Assembly: GCA_031002005.1 (NCBI GenBank)
Contig: JARYHS010013630.1
Coordinates: 32,265,504 to 32,329,503 of the forward strand
Origin: Vandiemenella viatica
Lineage: Eukaryota > Arthropoda > Insecta > Orthoptera > Morabidae
DNA length: 64,000 bases
Reading direction: 5' to 3'
Of the stretch, positions 23,600 to 34,599 are shown piece after piece. Position 1 is the first letter of the stretch. Every line of letters starts with the position of its first letter. The position numbers and the translations under genes were made by a program. Below the pieces are notes generated by a model that worked only from the letters and a program-made list of their open reading frames with translations, ran no database searches and had not been told where the DNA came from.

Positions 23600-23705
23600 A
23601 TATCTGAGACAGCTAGTAGAGACCTGACGCCTGATGAAGACAGCACAGTTAGCTGTCGGAACGTTTATACAACACTATCCGGCTGGACACCCGACAAGAT
23701 TATAT
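23600..23705 (+). mobile_element. Penelope-type terminal motif (hammerhead-like)
   Basis: CTGATGAAGACAGC (from 23631), then a loop, then GCTGTCGGAACG form a 6-bp stem (GACAGC/GCTGTC) between CTGATGA and GGAAC. Hammerhead ribozymes have CTGATGA, a stem and GAAA. Here the second core element differs by one base. Such motifs mark Penelope-like element termini. No coding part is adjacent. Confidence 0.5.
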
Positions 23706-24319
23706 TAACGTTTAATGTCACTGTCACGAGCACTAAGTGTTTTATAAAGTTTATCGACGTATAACTCAACCCATACCAAATTCTGAAACACCTAAATTTA
23801 ACAATAGATTATAGCTAATATAAACTTGAAATCACGCTACAGTTAGCACAATTATCTTACACAATCACAGAAATCAAAATAAAATACAAAATTTAAAAAT
23901 TGGGAAAATATCAGGTGTTAAAATGACTGCTTGAATATACGGAAACCCTTGTTAAAATTTTACACGAATCATCCTATAATATGTGTTACATGTTAAAATT
24001 GTCACGCTTTCAGAGTGTCAGTGTTATTGATTTTCTGGCAGAGAGGTTGCACTGAGACCTATGAGACGAGTCGACCTTTCGATACCAGCAAAGGGCAACC
24101 GCCACGGTGTCTGCTACCGTCACTCGCTATTCTTCATGTTCTGATACGTTATTATGGCTTTGGTTATTAGTGGAACAAAAGAATTTATTTTAGAATCTAG
24201 TGCTATCCTGTTTACCAACCGGCTAATTCTAAAACGAAAACAAAACAAAACACATTAATTGCGATGGAGCACAAGCACACATATGCAGCAGTCGCCTATC
24301 CAGAAACAGCGCCGAGGCT
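23706..24319. other. No recognisable feature
   Basis: AT-rich non-coding sequence with stops in all frames. Confidence 0.4.
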
Positions 24320-24560
24320 GTTCCTCTTTCAGAGACTTTTGGTCCCTTCTTCTTCTTCGTTATCAATACAAAGATTGGTTGCAGTAATTCTCCACGTATG
24401 CTGCTTCTCTGCCTTCCTTTTTAATTCTACATGGCTGCTGCATTTCATATAATTCATAATTTGGTTCACATAACTTAATCTTCCTCTGTGGTTTTTTCCT
24501 TCTATTTTTCCTTCAATAAGCATCTTAACAAAATCATTGTGACGCAAAAAGGCCTATGTT
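24320..24560 (-). mobile_element. LINE reverse transcriptase C-terminal remnant
   Basis: The minus-strand frame contains R-H-N-D-F-V-K-M-L-I-E-G-K-I-E-G-K, then G-R-L-S-Y-V-N-Q-I and E-L-K-R-K-A-E-K. This is the pattern of the C-terminal tail of several non-LTR retrotransposon proteins (IEGKIEGKRGRGR-type). It is a different family from LINE-A. The copy is short and the glycine/arginine motif has decayed. Confidence 0.6.
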
Positions 24561-25385
24561 CGTGTCTCTCCTTTTCCGCAAGTCATTCCAAAATCATCAC
24601 TTCTAATGAACTTTCTGAATACTTCAACATTAGTGACATAATCCATCCAGCATTCGTCTGTAACACCGAACCTCAAATGACTCCAGTGGTCTCCAGTTGG
24701 TTCCTGTTTGTTAATAAAGTAAAATGTATTAAACTTTGCTGTATATCTGGGAATATTAAGAGCCACCAACGCTTTCTTCCAATTTTCCGTGTGCAAGTTG
24801 TAGCGATACGCTCAGATACAAACAAACAAAGCCAGAGAGGGACTTCCTAAATATTTCTTAACCTTTAGTGATTGCTTTTGGCAATATGTGAATTGCTGAG
24901 TCTCATTAAAGTAAACTTGACTTATCACAGCAGGTGCAAACTTCTACAGCGGCAATAAGCTTAGTGCTGGAATATTCTCGTTAAGAATTTGTTTTTTATA
25001 TTTTGGAAGCTTTTGAACATGCTATGTAATATCAGTGTATTCTAAAGTGATTTTCTGAATCCTGAATACATCGATTCCATTATACACAACAGCTGCATGT
25101 AAATTGTATTTGCTGAAGTATATAATTAAGATAAATTGAAACTTTGCATCTTTCCCCAAGTCGACACTATGAATTGAACAGGTTCCAGAGGTCGACATAT
25201 TTTTTTACCTAATACTCACAGCCAAATTTTCCCTGATATTGTCAATTACTTGCATTGCTTGTTCAAACCAGCAGCAGAAAATATCAACAGCAGCCGTGGC
25301 GACAAGCCATACATTGTGCTTCTAAGCACATGAGAACTTTTAATTAGCTCGATTTTATGCTTACAAACAGACGTAGAAATGACAT

Positions 25386-26045
25386 TTGATTTTAAAAGGT
25401 CGAGGGCTATTGTCACATAAACTGGAATTTAATCCAGTAGTTGTACTCGAAAAAGTTGGGTACAATAAAGTCACTCTCACACATGAAGAATGGGATGTAC
25501 TGAGACAGCTGGTCTATACAATTGGTGACTTTTTAGACAACACCGAGCATCTTCAAATGAGTGTCTCACTCGGCAATCACACAATATCGTCCCGAGCAGT
25601 GGCTGGAGCGAAAACTATATGGTTTTACAACAATTCTGTGCCTGACTATGGTGTGTTTCTCGGTGAATCAACATGGGACTACATGGTCGACGTCTTGCCT
25701 GCAGTGACCAGCGCCATCAACACCATGAAGCCCTGGAGTTATCAAGTTACCAAGTACTACAACGAGTTTGTGAATACATTATCAGTGAAAGTGATTCGTG
25801 ACTTCCCCCGTTGTTGTGTGAATGGTCTGATAAAATTGCATTTTGATAATGTACATGTCAATGAAGTGCCATACACCCCCTGTTCAACACTAGTGTATGA
25901 ACGTTTAAAGTTAGAAATTATAGCATATAAAAAACTGCTAGTGTATGATGATGTTAAGCGCAAAGTTCAACAAGATTTAAAAGGAACTGTTGTACTTAAC
26001 AGAATTGTAAGCAGAGGTGGTGATGCCGTATGCGGTAATAATTAG
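25386..26045 (+). CDS. Unidentified protein, candidate mobile-element gene
   Basis: A 219-codon open frame, one of the longest in the window, with balanced composition. Visible features: K-V-T-L-T-H-E-E-W-D-V-L near residue 30, which superficially resembles the end of PC4-like domains, then I-W-F-Y-N-N and G-V-F-L-G-E-S-T-W-D-Y-M-V-D-V-L-P near residues 82-105. I do not recognise the family. There is no signal peptide, membrane segment or zinc motif. The upstream start is uncertain: no strong ATG decides it, and the frame may be an exon. It runs convergently toward the pseudogene at 26407-26876, with a (TA)n palindrome in the 360-bp gap. A mobile or viral-like origin is inference from that pairing. 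Confidence 0.4.
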   Translation: MILKGRGLLSHKLEFNPVVVLEKVGYNKVTLTHEEWDVLRQLVYTIGDFLDNTEHLQMSVSLGNHTISSRAVAGAKTIWFYNNSVPDYGVFLGESTWDYMVDVLPAVTSAINTMKPWSYQVTKYYNEFVNTLSVKVIRDFPRCCVNGLIKLHFDNVHVNEVPYTPCSTLVYERLKLEIIAYKKLLVYDDVKRKVQQDLKGTVVLNRIVSRGGDAVCGNN

Positions 26046-26221
26046 TGACACCAGCCATCCCTCAGTCCGCTACGATGTGGCTGACAGTTCTACAAATGAC
26101 TTTTCGCAACTAAAAATTTGATTGTACTTGAACTGTAAGCAGAGAATTTGTTGTGAGTAAATAAAATTATTTTTCCAGATTTTTCTTTTGTAATTTCACC
26201 TATCCTAATTAAATAATAAGA

Positions 26222-26223
26222 TA

Positions 26224-26261
<38 letters not shown>

Positions 26262-26272
26262 TATCTTATTAG
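26222..26272. repeat. (TA)n microsatellite with palindromic flanks
   Basis: About 38 bases of TA repeat flanked by AAGATAG and CTATCTT, so the whole tract can form a hairpin. A second (TA)/(TTA) tract follows at 26275-26296. Confidence 0.9.
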
Positions 26273-26406
26273 TATATATATATTATTATTATTATTGCAG
26301 CTATATCGATCCTTTATTTCAGGATGTAGCCTCTTTAAGCCTGATGAGCTATATATTAGAATTTAATTCTACATAGTTTTGCTGTAGTTCTTTCCAGGCC
26401 GATCGA

Positions 26407-26876
26407 TTATTTCGCCCACCAATTGGTGATTAAAAATACATTTTCAATTGCACACATATTATTACAAAATATATGTGAGTTACAAAGTTTTCTCAAATAA
26501 TTTTTCTTGAGTTCTCGCAGTGGTGGACATCCTAAATCTTCTATGTTGTAGCATACTTTTTTCCTGATAATTTTCTGTAGCCATCGAGCCTTCTCCCGTC
26601 CTTTAACGTAAATGATTGAATCATCCTCATTGGTTATTGCATGTAGTATGGAGCACATCATGCTGAAGGAAACGCCATCAGAATTCCAAGGTATTCCATA
26701 GTAATTATGTGTTAGCCATCTAACTGATGGTTCATTACCTCCACGAGATGGTGATGATACGGAAATACAATGTGTAGCAATAATTTTATCTGAGCGCACA
26801 TGCATTAAACTTCTTTGAAAATAAACCCACCATCCTTCTTCGTGAAGCCCTGTGCATCCAGGAAGATGGTCAGCAT
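26407..26876 (-). pseudogene. Exonuclease-like protein of an unnamed multicopy arthropod family, with a stop
   Basis: The minus-strand frame from an ATG at 26876 reads F-L-D-A-Q-G-F-T-K-K then F-I-F-K-E-V, an in-frame TAA (26808-26806), and then 132 open codons. Landmarks: W-L-T-H-N-Y-Y-G-I-P-W, I-I-Y-V-K-G-R-E-K-A-R-W-L, N-I-E-D-L-G-C-P-P-L-R-E-L and a C-terminal C-x-I-E-N-V-F-L-I-x-N-W. I recall this layout (DxQGF, NYxGIxW, KGxEKxxWL, DLGCPxL) from uncharacterised multicopy proteins in aphids and other arthropods. Aspartates at these points would fit an RNase H-like nuclease fold, which is inference. The single stop near the N terminus is the only defect seen. Confidence 0.55.
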
Positions 26877-27802
26877 GGTAATGAATGGTAATTATAGGTG
26901 CGATGAAATTTATTAATCATTCCGTAATTCTCACTCCATTTCTATTTTCTATTACAATTATCTTGAAATTTTTTATCAAACTAGCCACGTTGAATTGTTA
27001 TAAATATAAATCAAACACTTTTAAAAAAGGAGCTATGTTAGCGAAATTAGTTTTAAAACCGCAAGAACTATGCGTAATTGGTAAAAGCAGTCAGCGACGT
27101 TTAGCGCCCCTCCCGACTACTCAGTCCGTTCGGTCAGAAATTCGCGCGTAATCGCAACGTGTAGTCGCTCCGGCACCGGTACTTTCGTTCACGACGAACT
27201 TTGTTACTATAATCTTAAATTATGTAGACGAAAAAATAAATTACTTATGTCGATTAGGTACCTGCTAAATTAATGCCGTGCCCAAATTATTTGGTAGCGT
27301 GCCATCATCAGCATGCGTGCCAATGGTTCGCCGTTCCTGGCATAGAAATTTACTTCACCATCACAATATCCATTAAAACAAAAGGTAATACCACAAACAA
27401 TCCATGATCAACTCGAGACCAACTTCGAGATCAACTCGAAGTCCAACTTCGGTCTTACTTTTTTTTTTGCGCATGCGTTTTACTCGTAGTTTGATGTGAT
27501 CAAGAGAAAATAAATCCAAGCTTCTGCACAATAGATTAGCTGTTATTTAGATACCAAAGATTCGGGGGAGGAGGAGAAAAGTTGGCACACTAGTCTTATA
27601 AATGAAGTTTTCAGATGAAAGTAGTAATAATAATAATTCCAAGAATGAAATACCAGTACAAAAATGAAACATGTAATTTTCGTAACAATGTGAACCATAT
27701 CGCCAAAGACAAGCACCCTGTAAAATACGCACTCAAATGCGACGTGGTGCTTGCAGTGTAATCCATTGTGTTCAGTAGTTCTATTTAGCCAATCGAATAT
27801 AG
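26877..27802. other. No recognisable gene
   Basis: AT-rich apart from a CG-richer patch near 27100-27190. No domain was recognised. Confidence 0.4.
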
Positions 27803-28035
27803 CGCCCTGGTGGCTCAGTGGTTAAGGTTTCTGACAAGAGAATCCCTGTCTCGGCGGGGATTTTCAAAGGCCCTTAACCCATCCTTCATCTCTATCACAG
27901 CTTGCCGTGTAATGTAAAGTACGCCAGAATGCTTCCGTTGTTCGTATTTCGCGTTAAACTGTAGGACCTCTCTACTACTACGGCAGGCTAGGCGATTACG
28001 ACAGGGATGTACTGCGCAGCCGATAAGAAAATCTG
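27803..28035 (+). mobile_element. SINE-2 copy, tRNA-headed
   Basis: The head CTGGTGGCTCAGTGGTTAAG resembles a box A. The body (cttgccgtgtaatgtaaagt, then acgccagaatgcttccg) is shared with the minus-strand copy at 57341-57497 (complement: gtgtaatgtgaagtacgcc). Box B is degenerate. There is no poly-A tail in this copy. Confidence 0.7.
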
Positions 28036-29007
28036 TTGATTACAAACACACGCATTTACTTCACCAATCGAATATTCTATGAGAAAGAATTGGTTGTACC
28101 TAGAAGAAGATAATTTACGTTTTTCAGGCGCGGTACAGTCATAATGCACTGCAAATTACTAACTGATCTATATGCCTCGCTTTGTATCTTGATAAAGTAT
28201 TGAATCTTTGCTCACGTTTCTCGCTAGAGAGAGGGTACAGTTTTATTTTCATTTATTCTAAGTTGGGGATTATGCTACAAAATAGTGCCGTGAAGAAAGT
28301 TTGCCGAGCATGAGACCACACCGTCGCATAATCTGTCCTTAATCTCAGAGAACAGTTAAACACTTCACAAATTGGTTTCTACTCGACTGCACTATCTCAT
28401 TCGTATAAAATGTTTTATTAAGAAATAGTATATAATTATCAATTTCTAATAAAGAGGAACGATACAAGACACAGTTTTTCTTCAAACCGTGTTGTTCACC
28501 CAATTTCCTTAGGACACGAGTTCGCCGTTTAGACATACAGACAATAAATCGAAGTAGCTGCATTATCTTCACATAGTTCGCTGTTGCTTTACTCTATTTT
28601 AAACCACTGACATTGAACAGTCCTGAAAACGATAAGTTGGTAACGATGTTGATACCACGGTAAACAGTATGATTATGATTAGGTAAAATTAACTTCATTT
28701 AACTATAACGTTGGTGGTAAAATGTGTTTAAACTGCGATATTAAACGAACACCGAATTTTTTCCCGCCGGATTGTTCCAACTGACAACTAGAACAATCCT
28801 TAAAACAGCCTTCGTAATAATGACTTATAATCCACGTGTTTTACATGTAACATTTTTTTATGTAATTAATCCCACTTAAACTGTTCTCCATAATAAGAGT
28901 CAGTCGGTTTAGGTATTGGGGGGAGGGGGGCATTTTGACACAGCGTTTAAGGCCGGCTGACGAGTTAGGGACGAAGCGACATCCCGCCGCACGGCGGTCG
29001 AGGTGAC
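28036..29007. other. No recognisable gene
   Basis: AT-rich sequence ending in a CG-rich 50 bp (28950-29000) next to the hAT-like element. No coding seen. Confidence 0.4.
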
Positions 29008-29219
29008 TAGAGATGGGTCGTTCGCGAGTGAACCAGTTCTTTAGAACAGTTCTTTTGAAACAGCTAGTGAGCAGTCGCTCACTAAAAACGAACGGTAGTT
29101 CTTCTTGGAAGCGGTAATGGCGGTGGTGTGTCGGTCTCGATTGAACTCAACTTCAATTGAGTGTGCGCGGTTTCGGCTATGCCACTCTCGCCCGACCCAT
29201 GTTTATTCTTAGCCCCATG

Positions 29220-29552
29220 CCATTCATTGTTTATCCAATCCGCTCAGAAAAAATAAGAAATCCGGAAGATCGAGAAGATCTCAAGTGCTTTGTCATAGAT
29301 CATTTTAGCCTGTTTACTTCTAATTCACAGGTACACAATTTCAATACAAGAAACAGAAATAACTTGCACAATACACAAACATCTCTGTCATTAGTACAAA
29401 CAGGAGATAATTATTCTGGTATACATCCGTTTAATAAACTTTCCAAGAGTATAAAACAGTCTGCATATAATAAAGATGTATTTAAAGAAAAACTGAGAGA
29501 TTATCTTATTGCCAACTCCTACTCCATTCAAGAATTTGAACAAATTAATTAA
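29220..29552 (+). mobile_element. LINE C-terminal fragment
   Basis: The frame ends with V-H-N-F-N-T-R-N-R-N-N-L-H and Y-S-G-I-H-P-F-N-K-L-S-K-S-I-K, then F-K-E-K-L-R-D-Y-L. This is the conserved C terminus of a common insect non-LTR retrotransposon protein (HNYNTRNRxxLH, then YYxGIxxFNxLPxxIK). The stop at 29550-29552 is near the expected place. The copy is 5'-truncated and nested in the hAT-like element. Confidence 0.8.
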
Positions 29553-29756
29553 TTGTATTCAATATGACTTTTGCAAAATTCAGGTGGAAAAATTAATGTT
29601 TATTGTTATTCTCTTTATTTGTCTTTGCAACGAATGATTGTTTTTACTATGATTATGACTCATATTGTATGTATGTCTATTAACCATGAAATGTTTCACA
29701 TCCCAGACGTCCTTCCTCAGCAGGGATCCATGAAACAAGATTGATAAATAAGTAAA

Positions 29757-30008
29757 TAAGCTAGTTCGTTCGCGAGGCTCACCGATTCCAGCGCCCATCG
29801 CGGAAAGAGCTAGTTCGTTCGAGTCGTTCTCCGATCCCAATCGATCAGCGCGGAAAGAGCTAGTTCGTTCGCGACGTTCTCAGATCCCAAGCGCTCGGCG
29901 CGGGAAGAGCTAGTTCGTTCGCGACGTTCTCAGATCCCAAGCGCTCGGCGCGGGAAGAGCTAGTTCGTTCGCGACGTTCTCTGATTCCTGCGCTCAGCAC
30001 AGCGCGGA
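29757..30008 (+). repeat. 50-bp tandem repeat, five units
   Basis: GAGCTAGTTCGTTCGCGACG recurs at intervals of 50 bp, starting at about 29758, 29808, 29858, 29908 and 29958. A sixth, diverged unit starts 65 bp further on. The third and fourth units are identical over nearly their whole length. Confidence 0.95.
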
Positions 30009-30579
30009 GCAGTGCCACTGGGGAGCTAGTTCTTTCGAATCTGACGTCCCGCTCCGGTTCTCTTTCTAGTTCTCTTTGTGTATAACGACTACAAGTGTGC
30101 CTTGTGAAAGATTATTCTCAAATGCTCGACAAATTCGCATTGAAAAATGAAGTAGGCTGCTGAATGGCCAAATAAGTAAAATTTTATTTGTGAATAATAA
30201 TCTTCATTTCATTAAAAGCAAAAAGTTTTTTTTTTCATTGATTGTACTTTGTGTCTGTAAATAAATTAATGTAAAACTAACTAAACTCAAACTATCTCTC
30301 AGATATTCCCAGCAATCCCAACAATATTTCATTGACGCTTTGAAAGGGCTTTTGTGCCTGAAAGTAATCCGGTAGTATTTAAGAGAAAAAAAATGTTTCA
30401 AAATAAATACAAAAATAAATGAAAATAAGAGATGTGATATTAATCTAAGAAATCAGTCTAAATATAAATAAAACGAATAGATACTACACTCAAAATGAAT
30501 ATAGCTGAAGAACTAGTTCTTTTCATAGAGTGATCAAATGAGCACCGCTCTTTTTAGTGAGTCACTTTGCCCACCTCTA

Positions 30580-31051
30580 GAGGCCGCCCCAACTGTTCAC
30601 ACGAAGCAGCCGCCTCGACTAGGGTTACCAACATTTTTTCGGCTGATTATAGTACTTTTTAGAATAAGCTATAAAAAAATATAGTATTTTATGGATAGAG
30701 TAAGAACAGGAAAAAATATGTTTTAATTATTTATTTTTATAAAAACTTTCTTTTTTCATTTAGAATTAGGAAAAAAAATCTAATCCAATTTACATGGAAC
30801 CTGCCTAGGATATAATAACTTTGTTAAATTTTAAATAGTAGATTCGGTTTTGAATGATGTTTTAATTTAAGTGGGCTTATAAGGCAGAATAATTAAACGC
30901 TGAAGAGCTTCACACGACAGATTCCCATAATGCAAGAATACTAGGTGTATAGGCACATTGCCACTGGAATTAATTAAAATAACAACAGCAATAACAATAA
31001 TCCGAGGACCATTTGTGATGATACTATACTAACATCTTAATGTTTATAGGT
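30580..31051. other. No recognisable gene; possible hAT-like end
   Basis: CTAGGGTTACCAAC at about 30618 resembles a hAT terminus, but no partner was seen. The rest is AT-rich. Confidence 0.3.
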
Positions 31052-31450
31052 GTTTAATTTAATTGCAATGGAGTGCTTGCTCTGGTGGCAATTTTCCTGC
31101 ACACCCATTTTTCACGTTTTATTTTCCACCTACTTTTCCCTCTACTAATTTCAACTTTAAATTCTTTTAGCATTTTTAATAAATTATTCATTAGTTCTGT
31201 TGGTAACTTATTCCAATCCTTGACCTCTATACCTATGAAAGAAAATCTTCCCACACCCTTGCACCAGAAATAAAATGCCAATTTGTGGTTATAGTAATAT
31301 TTTCCCTGATATGAGCCTCTCCCAATTCTTCCTCCAATATCTTCCCAGACCTCTCACAAATGTACACCTTGTTCACTCCCACGATTCTCTTTGCCCTCCT
31401 CCCGTTTTCCAATGGGTCCCATTCCTTTTGAAAGATAAAATCATTCTTTT
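31052..31450 (-). mobile_element. LINE-A 3' fragment
   Basis: Minus strand: the C-terminal coding end (G-V-G-R-F-S-F-I-G then W-N-K-L-P-T-E-L-M-N-N-L) followed by the terminal palindrome, slightly mutated, at 31070-31083 and a TTAAATTAAA tail. Upstream coding is decayed. Confidence 0.85.
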
Positions 31451-33009
31451 AGTGAAACTGAGATAATGCGAAATATTGGTGAATCATATCTCGAGATATG
31501 TTAAAAGTCGTTTATGGGTATAGTTTCTTGTGCTTTTGGAGACTTTTTCTTCTGGTTCAGGCCGTATTTCAACTTAACCATCACAGCTAGGAAGGAAACA
31601 AAACGCCTACGGTATTGTGAAGTTCACCGTATAGTTCCTAGTGACTTCGGCGATTTTTTTCTGATCCAGGCAGCATCTGAACCTAACCACGTCAAATTTA
31701 CTTTCGATTTGTCTCGTCGAGTTACAGAAGAATTCATTAAGAAATTTTTTTCTCGTCTGGGTATAATGTCAACCTAACCACCACAATTTTGAGATACGAT
31801 ATCTCGAGAACTAAGGCAGGTATCAAAAAATTGTATTCTTTACTTTCAGTTTGCTTCATAGAGTTACAGAAGAATTCATCATCTAATATGGAGATTTTTC
31901 CAGGCAGCTTTTCAACCTAGCCACCTCAATTTTGACATATATCATCTCGAGAACTAAGTGAGATATCAAAAAATTATTATTTACTTTTGATTTGTCTCGT
32001 CGAGATATACACGAATCGACCATAAAATTTATCAATTTTCAGTGGTTCGGATATCGTAGAATCACCGAAGCCGTTGCGGAGCGTCCCACATTTCGGCATT
32101 TTTAATTTAATTCGTGGCTACTTTTACGGAAAAAGAGAATGCAAAACGTGAAGAGGTCATTATAAGGAAGCAGTTAATCCAAATTTCAACAGGTCAGTAC
32201 CAGTTTTGGGCTGGTGGAGAATATCCCCTCCCACCCGCAAGAATTACATTGTCGTCCCTGATTGATGGATCCGGCGACGTATTTTGTGAACGAAGAACAA
32301 CTGTTTCAGGCTGACATTGGCAAGGGAAGCATTTTCGAGAGGATTTAACTTGCAAACAGTGATTGAAACTTATCCATTTAGTAGGCTACGTCAAATACTT
32401 CAGCAATTAGTGTCGAATTCGGTTCCTGATCAACTACAAGCTACAGGAAACATTGTAATTAATCGGTACTTGGAGTTACCAGACGAAAACATACTTTCAG
32501 GGTTAAAATTGCTACGCAGTCTACGCAAACACGCTGACAACTCAAAAAGCAAGTAAAGAAATCAATAAAAAAAAGTTTGAATGGATCACCGGGCGTCTGG
32601 TGCAAATAAAAACTCCTCTACTAGGAATTTAAAATACATACCTACCTATTAATGAGAAAGCCATGGCTGTTAATAAACAAGCCCAATTTCCAGTGTTCAT
32701 GTGGTCTCGGAAGGACAATGATGACAACTTGTAATCGAACATAACCTTACATTCATTAGAGTAAAAGTATTCTCTGAAACTCAAATGATAAAAAATCAAA
32801 ATCGTAACTAATTGTCAAATTCGCAAAGTCTTTAATGGCGAAATGAAAGTATTATGTAGTATGTATACTGAATGACACATATCAAAAATATAAAGAGGTA
32901 ACAAAACTGTGTAACAAATTGTTCATATTTTCAAAGAAGTTACATTTTTACGTCAAGGAAGAAATAATCTTATCGCGCCAAAAGTCAGAGATGAGGATTT
33001 GAAAGATAT
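31451..33009. other. No recognised gene; two adjacent open frames at 32.1-32.6 kb
   Basis: Frames at 32114-32314 (66 codons) and 32317-32556 (79 codons) lie almost end to end. The second has leucine-rich helical character (R-L-R-Q-I-L-Q-Q-L-V, then L-L-R-S-L-R-K). I recognise neither. Three imperfect repeats containing ATATCTCGAG-type words lie at 31480-31990. Confidence 0.3.
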
Positions 33010-33290
33010 TGATACAAAGTAGTGCATGCAAGGGCAAAAATGATTATGACCACAACCTATCACTTGATTTCAGGCGTAAAAGAGGGAAAATTTTCTTTTG
33101 TGAATTAGAGAGCCAGGAATTTGAGTAAATTGCTAAGGGAAAAGATGAATAATTTACCAAGCACAATGAAATAATTTAAAATTAAAATTCGTAAAGGATA
33201 AAAGTAGACTGGTACAAGAAAGGTGGGAAATGGGTGTGTACGGAAATATCCACCGGAGCGCGTGCTCCAAAGAAATTAAATTAAGAAAGA
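33010..33290 (+). mobile_element. LINE-A 3' fragment, diverged
   Basis: It retains the coding-end segment (tgattatgaccacaacc, then gatttcaggcg), the palindrome GGAGCGCGTGCTCC at 33255-33268 and an AATTAAATTAA tail. No frame is intact. Confidence 0.8.
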
Positions 33291-34599
33291 TGGAACATAC
33301 ATGTTTAACATACGCAGCAATCCTGAAGGGCGAGTGTCTTTTTGTCTTAAATCTGTGACAAATGTTACCTTTCCTATCCATTTAAGGTTCGTCGAACACG
33401 AAGTTACTAAAGCAATGATGAAACTTTCATTTGGAAAGTTGACTTAACAGAAGCTTCGTTTATCGACAGTGGAACTGGATCTCATGGGGAAACAAACGCT
33501 GACTTTTCAAGTTTAACGACAATCTATGATCTTGTGGCAAAAGTAATAAAATAATAATAGCGAATTTTCAGAGTATATTTGCCAGCAACTTCTGTAGATC
33601 TAATTATTATATATTAAGAATAGGAACTTTTTAAAAAAAGTAAAAATGAACACAGGAAAATTTCTAACTACATAATTAAATGGAGATATCTATGCTGTCG
33701 GTTACGTAATTTCAGATTAGATTTAGATATGGTAATTTTCTACAGCTAAGATAGTTTGTATAACTGCTGCACGGGCGGTCTCCGGTAAGTGTGATGATCT
33801 AATGGGGCGTGGCTATATTGCATCATATCTGCGTTCTGTTCTCCAATGTGCACTCCGCAGAAAATAAACTGTTTGACATCACTTTTATGTCCTGCCAGAC
33901 GTTAGTCGCCAGGCGGAACAAACAATACGAAACTCTAAATTTACTCTGTTATTTGCCGTGACCTTCATTTTTTTTTTTTTTTCCTATGTCGCTGTTAGCC
34001 GCGCATTAATGCTTAATATGGCGGGGAAAAGTAGATGTTAACATCTTTGTAACGACCATAAAGTTGTGTCCTGTGTGTTGAATAGTGATTTGTTTGTTTG
34101 GAATTTGTAGTTTTTGTGGCATAATTTAGAAGCCGTCCCAGCATTTAAGACGATTAAGGAAAACTAGACGAACAGTGCGAAAATTTCGCGAATAAAATGC
34201 GATGAATAGCGAGGTTGAATGCTTTTAATATAATGAAAAGTAGAACCGTACTTTTGTAGCAAACTTTTTTTTTTTTTTTTTTGTGTGTGTAATAGGTACG
34301 CACAAAATATTTACAACATATTAGAAAAATGTAAAACACTATGTATTTACGACTAACTGTCACTGACCTTAACAGAATACAACCAACCTGAAAAATTGAA
34401 CACTACATATCAACATCTCTGTGATATTTGTTGCTGTGCGAACAAAATGTTTACATTGGAATTGTATAGCAAAACGGAAGTGTTTCCATAACAGAAAAAA
34501 ATATCCGAAAAGTTACTTATTGAATAAAAAAAAGTTTATTGACATCTCTGTGATATTTTCTGGCACTGTAATCTAGGGACTTGGCTCTGAACTTCCTCA
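33291..34599. other. No recognisable gene
   Basis: AT-rich. It includes poly-T runs (33968-33982, 34267-34282) and a short direct repeat, CATCTCTGTGATATTT, at about 34411 and 34541. No coding. Confidence 0.4.

Larger units (their letters stand above)
29008..30579. mobile_element. hAT-like element, 1.57 kb, non-autonomous
   Basis: The ends TAGAGATGGG (29008) and CCCACCTCTA (ending 30579, complement TAGAGGTGGG) form short inverted repeats of hAT type. The flanks GAGGTGAC and GAGGCCGC match at 5 of 8 positions, so a duplication, if real, is decayed. GTTCGTTCG-type repeats occur both next to the 5' end and in the tandem array at 29.76 kb. There is no transposase. A LINE remnant lies inside. Confidence 0.7.

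Noticed and set aside
27803..27880. tRNA gene (GGTGGCTCAGTGGTTAAGG)
   Set aside because: Box B is degenerate and the body matches another dispersed copy, so it is a SINE head.
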